64,000 nt of DNA from Sphingobacterium sp. (GTDB taxonomy: Bacteria; Bacteroidota; Bacteroidia; Sphingobacteriales; Sphingobacteriaceae). Location of the stretch: contig JALAGS010000234.1 in the NCBI GenBank assembly GCA_022712315.1, positions 1-64,000 of the forward strand, given 5' to 3'. The position numbers and the translations under genes are program-made. The notes beneath the pieces were generated by a model. It was given only the letters and a program-made list of their open reading frames with translations. It ran no database searches and was not told the origin of the DNA. How positions within the stretch are numbered: the stretch's first letter is position 1; every line of letters begins with the position of its first letter. This document shows positions 7,993-16,179 of the stretch, in pieces.

Positions 7993-9231
7993 TTACTGCC
8001 ACGTCTTTTCACCTTTTTTCATTTTTTGCAATGTCGCTACATATTCTTCTTTTTGCGTCGCATCTGTAATAAGAGAAATGGCTTTTTCCTGCGTTTTAAT
8101 CGCTTTTTCCTTTTCTCCAAGGCGATACAGGATGTTTGCAAATGTATCTAGATACATTGGTGCATCTTTTTCTTTCTCGTTTGACAATTTGCTCCATTCA
8201 GCTGCTGCTTTTAAACAAGCTGGGTCATTGCAGTTTTCAAAAATGGACCACGCCATGTTGTTCAATTCTGCTGCGGTGATGCTGGAACCATATTTTGCAA
8301 TGTATTTGTTGAAGCTATCTCTCAGTCCAGGGTAGTTTTTGGTATAACTATAATAGCGTGGCTGCATTTCCAAACTTGCTTTCTCCGTATTGATCGTTGG
8401 GTATTTTTGCGCTAATTCTTTTTCTATGCTAGCGAAATCAACAGCTTCCTTCGCACGGATTTTGGTATTTACGGCATTACTCACCAATAACTGAGACAAG
8501 AAATCATTTGCTTTTACTTTTTCACTAACGGCATCAAATTTAGCAGGATTGTCTTTGATTAAATTAAATGCCTTCGAATCGACTACATTGGCTGCAGAAA
8601 GTAACAAGCTGACATTCTCTTTTGTAAATATTTGATCTGTTGATAGGGATGATAATACGATGCCTTCCGCCTTTGCTTGAGTCTCCTGATCGTAAGCTTC
8701 TTTAGCTGCCATGGCCATGTTTTTAGCAATGCTTATATTATTCGGATCAGCAGTGAATTTAGCTAGTAAGGTTTCATATTGTGTATTTGGATCAAGCGCT
8801 TTTTGGGCTTTGGCAATAAAATCATCCGCTTCACCGCCACCCACGATACGGTGAACAAGGTTTCCTTTGGCATCAAAGATCAAAAAAGTAGGATATGCCC
8901 TTACTTTATAATCTTTGGCAAAGCGATCGGCTTCTTCATACCACGATTTTACTTCTTCATTATCATTCTTGGTTTTATCCATCTGGATCTTCGCATTGAT
9001 AAATTTGGCATTGAAGAAATCACCTACTTTGGCTTGTGGGAAAATGGTGCTCGACATATATTTACATGGGCCGCACCAGGTGGTGAAACAATCAACAAAT
9101 ATGAATTTGTTTTCTTTAGCAGCTTTCTCTTTTATTTGACTCCAATTGAGGCCATGCTCAAATTTCATTCCTTCGCTCTGCGCAAAAAGCAAGGTTGGAA
9201 TCAGGAATAATACTAAAATCAATTTTTTCAT
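7993..9231 (-). CDS. Exported thioredoxin-fold protein with C-terminal TPR-like region (paralog A)
   Basis: A 412-residue protein. The signal peptide spans 1-17 (ending near LFAQ). A thioredoxin-like domain spans about 20-140 with redox motif C53-G-P-C56 in TTWCGPCKYM. A helical region follows, ending in a TPR-like segment (about 335-400: tidy A/L/Y-rich helices with LDTFANILYRLGEKEKA). The likely role is thiol-disulfide exchange in the periplasm; the substrate is unknown. It lies 55 bases downstream of a full-length paralog on the same strand, with no terminator between, so the pair is probably one transcript ending at the bidirectional terminator at 7.95 kb. Confidence 0.88.
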   Translation of the reverse strand: MKKLILVLFLIPTLLFAQSEGMKFEHGLNWSQIKEKAAKENKFIFVDCFTTWCGPCKYMSSTIFPQAKVGDFFNAKFINAKIQMDKTKNDNEEVKSWYEEADRFAKDYKVRAYPTFLIFDAKGNLVHRIVGGGEADDFIAKAQKALDPNTQYETLLAKFTADPNNISIAKNMAMAAKEAYDQETQAKAEGIVLSSLSTDQIFTKENVSLLLSAANVVDSKAFNLIKDNPAKFDAVSEKVKANDFLSQLLVSNAVNTKIRAKEAVDFASIEKELAQKYPTINTEKASLEMQPRYYSYTKNYPGLRDSFNKYIAKYGSSITAAELNNMAWSIFENCNDPACLKAAAEWSKLSNEKEKDAPMYLDTFANILYRLGEKEKAIKTQEKAISLITDATQKEEYVATLQKMKKGEKTWQ

Positions 9232-9286
9232 AACGTTGGTATTTTAGACTTTTAATTTAATAGTTAGCTTTTTGTGCAGGATCGCA

Positions 9287-10525
9287 TTAGTTTTCCCAGG
9301 TCTTTATTCCCTTCATCATTTTGTCCAGTGTTTCCTGGTAAATCGGGCGATCGTCTTCACTGGCCATTTCAATCGCTTTATTTTGCCACTTTAAGGCTTT
9401 TTCTTTTTCTCCTTTCTTATAAAGTAGATTTGCGTAGGTGTCCAAAAATGCACTGCTCGGATCTTCAATAATTGATTTTTTGCTCCAGCTTAATGCGGAT
9501 TCGATACAGGCAGGATCACTGCTATTGTTGAATATCGTCCAGGCAAAAGTATTCAATTGATGTGGGGTAAAATCTTCTGAAGAAAGATAATCATTAATGG
9601 TATTTTTCATGGCCACATAATTTTTCACCTGAAGGTAATAGTGTGCTTTTATCTTCTTGAACATCGGAACGAAATCGATGTCCGGATATTTTGCAGCAAG
9701 TTCATTTTGATAACTATCCCAGTTGGGCTCATGTTTGGCATCTATTTTAATCTGAAACAATTCATTGACGACAACATTGGCCAGTGTGCGATTGGCAATC
9801 CCGGGGGATTCTAATAGAATATCAATTTTCTCTTTATTGTTGCGGATCAGATTAAAGGCTTTGGAGTTGGTGAATTTGGCGGCAGCCAATAGAATATGTA
9901 CATTTTCTTTTTTGAATAATTCATCCGTTCCCAATGAGTTTGCTAAGGTATTTTCTGCCTTCTGTGCAGTATTTTCATCGTAGGCGATATTCGCCGCTTT
10001 CAGCATTTGCTTGGCCGTATAAATATCTTGAGGCCTTTTCTCGAATTTTTTTAGTAGCGTGTAATACTGTGTTTCGGGATAGAGCCCATCTATTACATGA
10101 CTGACAAACTCAGGGGCATCACTTGCACCAACTATACGATGCACCGCTTGTCCATTGGGATTAAAGATAAGAAATGTTGGAAAAGATTGAATATTGTATT
10201 CATTGGAAAGGGCACGCGCATCGGCATACCACTTTTTGACATTGGTATTGTCGGACTCTGTGGAATCCATTTGTACCCTAACACTAATGAAGTTCTGATT
10301 AATTGGCTGTCCAACCTGTTCTAAAGGAAAGATTTCATTGCTCATATATTGACAGGGACCACACCAGGTTGCAAATAGCTCCACGAAAATAAACTTGTTC
10401 TCGGCTTGTGCTCGCTCCTTAACTTGTTTCCAACTCAACCCATCTACAAATTTCACCCCCTTAGTTTGGGCCTGCGCCAAATTCCCGAATAAAATCGTAA
10501 GGCATAATGCGATTATACTTCTCAT
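9287..10525 (-). CDS. Exported thioredoxin-fold protein with C-terminal TPR-like region (paralog B)
   Basis: This has the same architecture as its downstream neighbour: signal peptide 1-20 (ending LAQAQ), thioredoxin fold with C55-G-P-C58 in FATWCGPCQYM, a helical linker and a TPR-like C-terminus (LDTYANLLYKKGEKEKA). I chose ATG 10525; a GTG two codons earlier is also open. The two proteins share motifs over their whole length but have clearly diverged, so the duplication is old. As first gene of the pair, its promoter should lie between 10526 and the terminator at 10.6 kb. Confidence 0.88.
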   Translation of the reverse strand: MRSIIALCLTILFGNLAQAQTKGVKFVDGLSWKQVKERAQAENKFIFVELFATWCGPCQYMSNEIFPLEQVGQPINQNFISVRVQMDSTESDNTNVKKWYADARALSNEYNIQSFPTFLIFNPNGQAVHRIVGASDAPEFVSHVIDGLYPETQYYTLLKKFEKRPQDIYTAKQMLKAANIAYDENTAQKAENTLANSLGTDELFKKENVHILLAAAKFTNSKAFNLIRNNKEKIDILLESPGIANRTLANVVVNELFQIKIDAKHEPNWDSYQNELAAKYPDIDFVPMFKKIKAHYYLQVKNYVAMKNTINDYLSSEDFTPHQLNTFAWTIFNNSSDPACIESALSWSKKSIIEDPSSAFLDTYANLLYKKGEKEKALKWQNKAIEMASEDDRPIYQETLDKMMKGIKTWEN

Positions 10526-10582
10526 ACTCACTCAACAAAAGATTCATAATTATGTTTAAGTTATTAAATTAATCTGAAAACA

Positions 10583-10618
10583 AAAACACCTCTGAAGTAT
10601 TAATTTCAGAGGTGTTTT
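10583..10618 (-). terminator. Terminator of the C1 peptidase gene
   Basis: A 14-bp perfect stem (10583-10596 with 10605-10618) and an 8-base loop. On the minus strand it runs into TTTTG and TTTTC. It lies 18 bases after the stop codon of the C1 peptidase gene and separates it from the thioredoxin pair. Confidence 0.92.
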
Positions 10619-10636
10619 CGTGGACTAATAAATCGC

Positions 10637-11824
10637 TTATTTGATATTTATCTTCGATTTTAAATCTTTTGTTAGACCGTCTTTATGTAACATCAAAGAA
10701 GTTGTTTTATAGCGCACAAATTCTTTTGATGCATATAAGTATCCGTGGTAGTCATTTGTGGTGCCCCAAGAGTTTTTAACGATGTAGTACTCTTTTCCGT
10801 TTTGATCTTTGACAAGACCTACGATATGCATGCCATGATCATCTGTAGTTTGCCAGTTGTCGAAAGCTTTTTGTCTTTCTTCTTCTGTTACTTTTAACTC
10901 TGGTTTAGGACCAACAAACATGGTTGACTTTTCTTGGTCAGTCATTTCCTCAAATGGTTTTTCTGGTACATAAGCTACGCCATTTTTCCAAGAGAAACCT
11001 TTTTCTGATACGTCAGTTGCCCAAGCTACCGTATAACCTTTTTGTAGTGCGTTGTCAATGATATCGGTTAAATCGTTCATCTTCACATTATAAAAACGAT
11101 CAAATGACCAGTTGTCAGGAATCAACAATACGAATTGGCTGTAGTAAGGATGGTCAGTTACAGAAGCGATGCCTACATAATCATCCGGATTGATACCGAT
11201 TACCTGATCTGCAAAGGTGCGTGGTGTATAAGATTTACCATTGTAATCGAATTTCTCAGGTACCTCACCAAGGTAAGAATCCATTGCAGCGGTATAGGCT
11301 TTCTCCCAGTTTGGTGTCAATGTTTTGCCTTTTACTACGGCGCCTAACATGGCATCCAACATATTTGTCATTTCACCAAAGTTGTTGCGTGTCGTACCGT
11401 AGTGAAGACCTGTATAAGCCGATTGCGGCATTGTACCGTATTTACGGAATGAGTTCAATACATCATGGAATTGGCCACCTTCACCTAATGACAATCCGCC
11501 GTGAAGACGTACATACGTACGGGCTTTGTCTAAGTATGTGTTACGCGCCGTATAAATTTGAGAGATCTCAACAGGTTTTTTACCCATACGGATCATTTCT
11601 GACTCCAGGAAAGAATTACCTGAATAAGACCAACAAGTACCTGACGAACCTTGGTTTTTAATCGATGTGTTACCTAGATTGATAACTTCAGTAAAGGTAA
11701 ATCCGGATTTGCTATTGTCATTTTGATTTGCTTTTAAGGCATTGATCAAATTGTCTTGTGCTTGTACTTGGAAGGAAGCTGCGAAAAGTGATGCGGCTAG
11801 TACAATCGTTTTATTCCAATTCAT
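10637..11824 (-). CDS. Exported C1-family cysteine peptidase (bleomycin hydrolase / aminopeptidase C-like)
   Basis: A 395-residue papain-fold peptidase. The signal peptide covers residues 1-22 (ending VQAQ), unlike the classical cytoplasmic PepC. The catalytic cysteine is C64 in NQGSSGTCWSYS, the histidine lies in DDHGMHIVGL, and the asparagine in IVKNSWGTTNDYHGY. The large insertion between Cys and His is typical of the bleomycin hydrolase branch. It probably acts as an aminopeptidase on exported or scavenged peptides. The gene is monocistronic and followed by a clear terminator. Confidence 0.93.
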   Translation of the reverse strand: MNWNKTIVLAASLFAASFQVQAQDNLINALKANQNDNSKSGFTFTEVINLGNTSIKNQGSSGTCWSYSGNSFLESEMIRMGKKPVEISQIYTARNTYLDKARTYVRLHGGLSLGEGGQFHDVLNSFRKYGTMPQSAYTGLHYGTTRNNFGEMTNMLDAMLGAVVKGKTLTPNWEKAYTAAMDSYLGEVPEKFDYNGKSYTPRTFADQVIGINPDDYVGIASVTDHPYYSQFVLLIPDNWSFDRFYNVKMNDLTDIIDNALQKGYTVAWATDVSEKGFSWKNGVAYVPEKPFEEMTDQEKSTMFVGPKPELKVTEEERQKAFDNWQTTDDHGMHIVGLVKDQNGKEYYIVKNSWGTTNDYHGYLYASKEFVRYKTTSLMLHKDGLTKDLKSKINIK

Positions 11825-11981
11825 TGTTAGTGTTTTGTTAATTTAATGTGGTGCTAAATTAAATAAATAAAATTTAGTAAGGTAAATTCCTCTGTAAAAT
11901 AATTGTTCTTAAAAATTGGTTGTTTTTCTGCTATTCTGCTGCTGGAGAATAGGATGCTTAAAAGGCAGCGATATTGATCAG

Positions 11982-12009
11982 AAATGGCCAGAAATCTCTT
12001 TCTGACCAT
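11982..12009 (-). terminator. Weak hairpin downstream of the TerC-family gene
   Basis: A 12-bp stem (11982-11993 with 11998-12009) and a 4-base loop. It pairs better on the minus strand, where the single mismatch becomes a G-U pair. No T run follows, so it may be an mRNA 3' end stabiliser rather than a terminator. It lies 38 bases after the stop of the TerC gene. Confidence 0.35.
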
Positions 12010-12047
12010 TGTGTTTTGGTATAACCATTTTTTTAATCCGCATTGGC

Positions 12048-13100
12048 TTAATCAGCCGGTTCAGCCTTTTTTGGGAAAACCAGTGAAGCAATAATACTCA
12101 ATGCGAGGATGCCGACAATAACGATCAGCGAATGTGTTGTTGTGAAACCTACTTCGGCCAACCAATGGTGCAGCAGCATCTTTAGACCAATGAAGACCAG
12201 TAAAAAGGCTAAGCCTACTTTGAGGTATTGGAATTTGTGGATAATGTTGACCAATAGGAAGAACATAGACCGTAATCCGAGGATTGCAAAAATATTGGAG
12301 AAAAATACCACATAGGCATCTTTGGTCACCGAGAAAATTGCAGGAATAGAATCTACAGCGAAAATCAGGTCTGTAAATTCGATGACAAGCAATACAAGAA
12401 ACAGTGGTGTCATGTATTTCACGCCATTCTCAACATGGAAGAAGTGTCCACCGTCTAATTTTGGCGTTACCTTAAAGTATCGAGATGCAAATTTAACAAC
12501 AGGGTGGTTCTGTGGATCCACTTCCTCTTCCTGATTGCGGTTGATAAACATTTTGACACCTGTAAAGACCAAGAAAGCTCCGAAAACATAGAGAATCCAG
12601 CCAAATTTGGCAATCAGCGTAGCACCAAGGAAAATAAATAAGAAACGCATAATGATCGCTCCTAAAATCCCCCACACTAGAACTTTATGATAATAGCACT
12701 CCGGAATACCAAAAGAAGTGAATAATAAGACCATCACAAAGATATTGTCTACGGATAAAGCATATTCCACAACATAGCCTGTGAGATATTCCAGACCGAG
12801 ATTCTTATTATAGACCTCGAGACTGGCCGCTAAATCACCCGGGATGATTTTAATATCATGATGGTGTTTGGTAATGATTTCCTGAAGGTGGTCCAGGTCA
12901 TGGATGTTGTGCAATTCAAATCCGTAGTGACGTAGTAGCCAATAGAATCCTAATGAGAATAGGACCCAGATGGCACTCATAATGGAAGCCATCTTTAGGC
13001 TCACAGGCTTGTCGCCTTTGGAGAATAATCCAAGATCTATTGCCAGCATAAGCGCAATAAAGATGAGGAATCCTCCAAAAAACATTAATTCGTGACTCAT
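12048..13100 (-). CDS. TerC-family integral membrane protein
   Basis: A 350-residue protein with about nine hydrophobic helices. The family signature acidic motifs within helices are present: SVDNIFVMVLLF in the first half and EFTDLIFAVDSIPAIF in the second. Proteins of the TerC/Alx family are linked to manganese export or metal loading of exoenzymes and to tellurite resistance; which applies here cannot be told. A histidine-rich loop (residues about 70-95, HDLDHLQEIITKHHHD) may bind metal. The gene starts one base after the stop of the prenyl synthase gene, so the two are cotranscribed. Confidence 0.93.
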   Translation of the reverse strand: MSHELMFFGGFLIFIALMLAIDLGLFSKGDKPVSLKMASIMSAIWVLFSLGFYWLLRHYGFELHNIHDLDHLQEIITKHHHDIKIIPGDLAASLEVYNKNLGLEYLTGYVVEYALSVDNIFVMVLLFTSFGIPECYYHKVLVWGILGAIIMRFLFIFLGATLIAKFGWILYVFGAFLVFTGVKMFINRNQEEEVDPQNHPVVKFASRYFKVTPKLDGGHFFHVENGVKYMTPLFLVLLVIEFTDLIFAVDSIPAIFSVTKDAYVVFFSNIFAILGLRSMFFLLVNIIHKFQYLKVGLAFLLVFIGLKMLLHHWLAEVGFTTTHSLIVIVGILALSIIASLVFPKKAEPAD

Positions 13101-13101
13101 T

Positions 13102-14073
13102 TTATTTTTTTCTTTCGGTTGTATATTTTACCAGTTGCTGCAATCCCTCTTTGTATTCGCTGTCAGGGAAGTCTTCCAAAATCCGGAAAGCATCTTGTTG
13201 GTATTCCAGCATCTTACTTGTTGCGTACTCCAATCCACCGCTCTTGCGGACAAAGTCGATCACCTCAGCAACTTTTTGTGCATCTTCATTATGGTTTCTG
13301 ACCAAATTAATAATTCGACGCTTTTCACTTGAAGTCACCTGATTCAGCGCATAGATTAACGGCAAGGTCATTTTCTTTTCTTTGATGTCATTACCTAATG
13401 GTTTGCCGACATCATCTAAACCAAAGTCAAATAGATCGTCCTTGATTTGAAACGCAATTCCGATTTTTTCTCCAAATTGGTGGAGTTTATCGATTGTTTC
13501 CTGATCTGCATTCGACGAGGCGGATCCACAAGCACAGCAAGAAGCAATCAGCGAAGCGGTTTTTTTACGTATAACTTCAAAATAAATAGCTTCTTCAATA
13601 TCCAGTTTACGAGCCTTTTCGATTTGAAGCAATTCACCTTCGCTCATCTGATCAACGGCTTCCGATACAATCTTTAATAAATGATAATCCTGATGTTTTA
13701 CGGAAAGTAATAGGCCTCTTGATAGCAAAAAATCACCTACCAAGACAGCAATCTTATTCTTCCATAATGCATTGATAGAAAAAAAACCTCTGCGTTCGTA
13801 AGAATTGTCCACTACATCATCATGTACCAGTGAGGCCGTATGCAATAATTCTACGAGCGCAGCCCCTCTGTAAGTGGATTCATTAATTCCGTTACATATA
13901 CCGGCAGAAAAGAATACGAACATAGGTCGCATTTGTTTGCCTTTACGTTTGATCAGGTATTGTGTAATGCGATCCAACAAGGGGACGGAGCTTTTCATCG
14001 AAGCTTTGAATTTTTTTTCAAAAGCCTCAAGTTCATGGACAATAGGGCGTTGGATCTCTCTTAATTTTGACAT
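13102..14073 (-). CDS. Polyprenyl diphosphate synthase (octaprenyl/heptaprenyl type)
   Basis: A 323-residue trans-isoprenyl diphosphate synthase that extends farnesyl diphosphate with isopentenyl diphosphate to a long chain, probably the side chain of menaquinone. The first aspartate-rich motif is D85-D86-V-V-D89 in LVHDDVVDNSYERRG. The second is FQIKDDLFDF. It resembles IspB. The product chain length cannot be fixed by eye. It is the first gene of a pair with the TerC-family gene. Confidence 0.94.
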   Translation of the reverse strand: MSKLREIQRPIVHELEAFEKKFKASMKSSVPLLDRITQYLIKRKGKQMRPMFVFFSAGICNGINESTYRGAALVELLHTASLVHDDVVDNSYERRGFFSINALWKNKIAVLVGDFLLSRGLLLSVKHQDYHLLKIVSEAVDQMSEGELLQIEKARKLDIEEAIYFEVIRKKTASLIASCCACGSASSNADQETIDKLHQFGEKIGIAFQIKDDLFDFGLDDVGKPLGNDIKEKKMTLPLIYALNQVTSSEKRRIINLVRNHNEDAQKVAEVIDFVRKSGGLEYATSKMLEYQQDAFRILEDFPDSEYKEGLQQLVKYTTERKK

Positions 14074-14123
14074 GAATTGGGGTGAAATACCAAAATAGTT
14101 AAAGCTTAAAGATAGTGATTTTG

Positions 14124-14687
14124 TTACAACTCTTCGACTGCTTTCTCAAGATTTTTGTACCATTCTTCACCGTAGGTGCGGATAAGTGGATCCTTTAAAA
14201 ATTTGAATACCGGTACCTGTAATTCTTTGCCAAATGAACAGGCATCTTTACAGATATGCCAGCGGTCATAATGAAGGACGTCGAACTCGGGATAATGTGT
14301 TGTACGGATCGGGTAGAGGTGACAAGAAACAGGTTTGCGCCAATGTACCTCGCCAAGTTCGTAAGCCTTTTCGATTGCACATTTTGTGATGCCATTTTCC
14401 CAGGTCACATAGGCACATTCCTTGTTGCCATCGACGCAGGTTGTCGTCAAATCACCATCGACATCGACAACATACTTGCCTTGCTCTTCAATTGCTTCAA
14501 TGCCCTTCTCGGTCATATAGGGTTTTACTTTAGGATAAATCTCCTCCAATACGGCCTTTTCACTTTCCAATAATGGGGCGCCCGAATCGCCTTCAATACA
14601 ACAAATTCCTTTGCACTTTGATAAATTGCACACAAAGTCATTGTTGATTAGATCTTCGTGTACCAATACATTTCCTACTTCAATCAT
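14124..14687 (-). CDS. DUF3109 family protein
   Basis: A 187-residue cytosolic protein rich in conserved cysteines: CNLSKCKGICC near residue 21, then C in TTTCVDGNKECAY, TKC, PVSCHLYP and HICKDACSFG. This matches the Bacteroidota family DUF3109, which has the look of an iron-sulfur or zinc protein related to the YkgJ-type CxxxC families. The function is unknown. It starts 5 bases after the stop of the DUF3108 gene, so the pair forms one transcript. Confidence 0.85.
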   Translation of the reverse strand: MIEVGNVLVHEDLINNDFVCNLSKCKGICCIEGDSGAPLLESEKAVLEEIYPKVKPYMTEKGIEAIEEQGKYVVDVDGDLTTTCVDGNKECAYVTWENGITKCAIEKAYELGEVHWRKPVSCHLYPIRTTHYPEFDVLHYDRWHICKDACSFGKELQVPVFKFLKDPLIRTYGEEWYKNLEKAVEEL

Positions 14688-14692
14688 TCTAA

Positions 14693-15478
14693 TTATTTTG
14701 AGTAGCTTGCTCTTTGTCCCAATTTGTATTTTAATCCACTGGCTTCGAGTAGTTCCAATGTTACCGAACCGATTAGAATATCTACATTGGCTTTGACCGG
14801 AATACGGTTGCCATCATTGGTTACCCACAAATAAAGCTTGCTATTTTTTTTAAATATACGTCCCGGTTTGATCTCAGGACTGAATTTGAGGCATTCTAAC
14901 GTGCCTAATTCTGTTTTTATTTTTTCTATTCCAATATACTGTATGCCTAAGGTGGCAATCTCATCATTTAAAAAATAAGTCAACTTAAAAGACTCCCCTG
15001 GTTTTACCGTTGACAGATCCAGATTGCGGGCGAAATAGTAGGAAGAAAGCAAGTCGAAAGTCTGATCTACCTTCGAATTAAAAGTTCCTTTATTGCCTAC
15101 AACAGTATTTGTCTCTTGGTTGAAGCGTACTTTATCATTACGTCTATACCCTCCTTCGCGAATGTTCTCCGTGTAGTAATACGGTAGAAATGTTTTGCTA
15201 TTGATATACGAGTTGTATTCATTTCTTACTGTATATATTGCAAAGGCACCCGCTGTTTTACCAGCGGCGTATAAATGAAAGGAAGGATTTCCCGCCCCAT
15301 CCTTGGTATCTTCAACAGTTAATGTTCCGGTTGCGGCAGAAATAAAACCATAACGGAGTTTATATTTTAATTTCTCGCCGCCTTTAAATGCTGATTCTTT
15401 TAAATGCGGTAAATCTTGAGCAAAAGCAGTACTTACTAAAACGGATAAGTAAAGGAGCAAAGTCGATATAAGTTTCAT
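14693..15478 (-). CDS. DUF3108 domain-containing exported protein
   Basis: About 261 residues from ATG 15478, which begins a clean signal peptide (MKLISTLLLYLSV, cleavage near AFAQ). The longer frame to 15529 puts charged residues before it and is unlikely. The body matches DUF3108: GEKLKYKLRYGF near the start, a run of beta-strands, and a C-terminal segment on RIPVKANVDILIGSVTLEL. These proteins are predicted beta-sheet periplasmic or lipocalin-like proteins of unknown function. It is upstream of the DUF3109 gene in a two-gene unit. Confidence 0.87.
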   Translation of the reverse strand: MKLISTLLLYLSVLVSTAFAQDLPHLKESAFKGGEKLKYKLRYGFISAATGTLTVEDTKDGAGNPSFHLYAAGKTAGAFAIYTVRNEYNSYINSKTFLPYYYTENIREGGYRRNDKVRFNQETNTVVGNKGTFNSKVDQTFDLLSSYYFARNLDLSTVKPGESFKLTYFLNDEIATLGIQYIGIEKIKTELGTLECLKFSPEIKPGRIFKKNSKLYLWVTNDGNRIPVKANVDILIGSVTLELLEASGLKYKLGQRASYSK

Positions 15479-15596
15479 GTACGTAAGTTTACGAAATTTG
15501 TTTGAAAAAGAAATGTTAATTTCATTCAAATAAATTTAACTTTTGGTGTTAATGAAGCGCTCATGGACTGTGACTTATATTGACTTTTGACGGGAT

Positions 15597-16118
15597 TTAT
15601 TTAGGCTGTGCTCGCTTAAACACAGGAACTGTAGAGCAGGGCTCACCGTACATAATACTTTTCGCTACCTTACTTAGTTTTACCGTAAACTGTACAAATG
15701 TCGACTCTGGAATAAAAGTATCACCGCAACCTTTTACAACCACACGTTGGTCCCGAAATTGTTCCATGTCAATCTGTTCTATTGCTGCAGCATACTGAAT
15801 ACGCAATAACTCATCTGTATCGCCAAAAATAACTGTTGTGGCATAGGGTTCTAATTTGTTCGCTAATAACATATAAGCCCATGTCGGGACAATAGCATCG
15901 GCCGTACACGTAATTGCGACGTGTTTGCCAGTATATTGCGACCAGTCATGCGTCTTAATGAATTCGCGGAAGTCCTTTTCTTTCAGAATCAGGCCATGGA
16001 AGAGATTATCCTTAATATCATATACGACATTGTCTGCTTTGGGATGGTAGTTGGCCAGGTCAACAGTGACTAGTCCACTTTGCGCAACTTTATTGACAAT
16101 ATTTGTTTGAATATCCAT
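15597..16118 (-). CDS. DUF2480 family protein
   Basis: A 173-residue soluble protein matching the Bacteroidota-specific family DUF2480. The motifs VTVDLANYHP near the start, CTADAIVPTWAYMLL in the middle and VVKGCGDTFIPESTFVQFT near the end are typical. No signal peptide or membrane segment is visible. The function is unknown. The terminator of the upstream ppiD-like gene ends 10 bases before its start, so its promoter must lie in or before that hairpin, or some transcripts read through. Confidence 0.85.
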   Translation of the reverse strand: MDIQTNIVNKVAQSGLVTVDLANYHPKADNVVYDIKDNLFHGLILKEKDFREFIKTHDWSQYTGKHVAITCTADAIVPTWAYMLLANKLEPYATTVIFGDTDELLRIQYAAAIEQIDMEQFRDQRVVVKGCGDTFIPESTFVQFTVKLSKVAKSIMYGEPCSTVPVFKRAQPK

Positions 16119-16127
16119 ATTTACATC

Positions 16128-16158
16128 AAAAAAAAGCCGGACGATAATTCGTCCGGCT
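16128..16158 (-). terminator. Terminator of the PpiD-like gene
   Basis: A 10-bp perfect G/C-rich stem (16135-16144 with 16149-16158) and a 4-base loop. On the minus strand it is followed by a run of eight T. It ends just upstream of the DUF2480 start codon. Confidence 0.95.
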
Positions 16159-16179
16159 ACAAATTTACTTAAAAATCTT

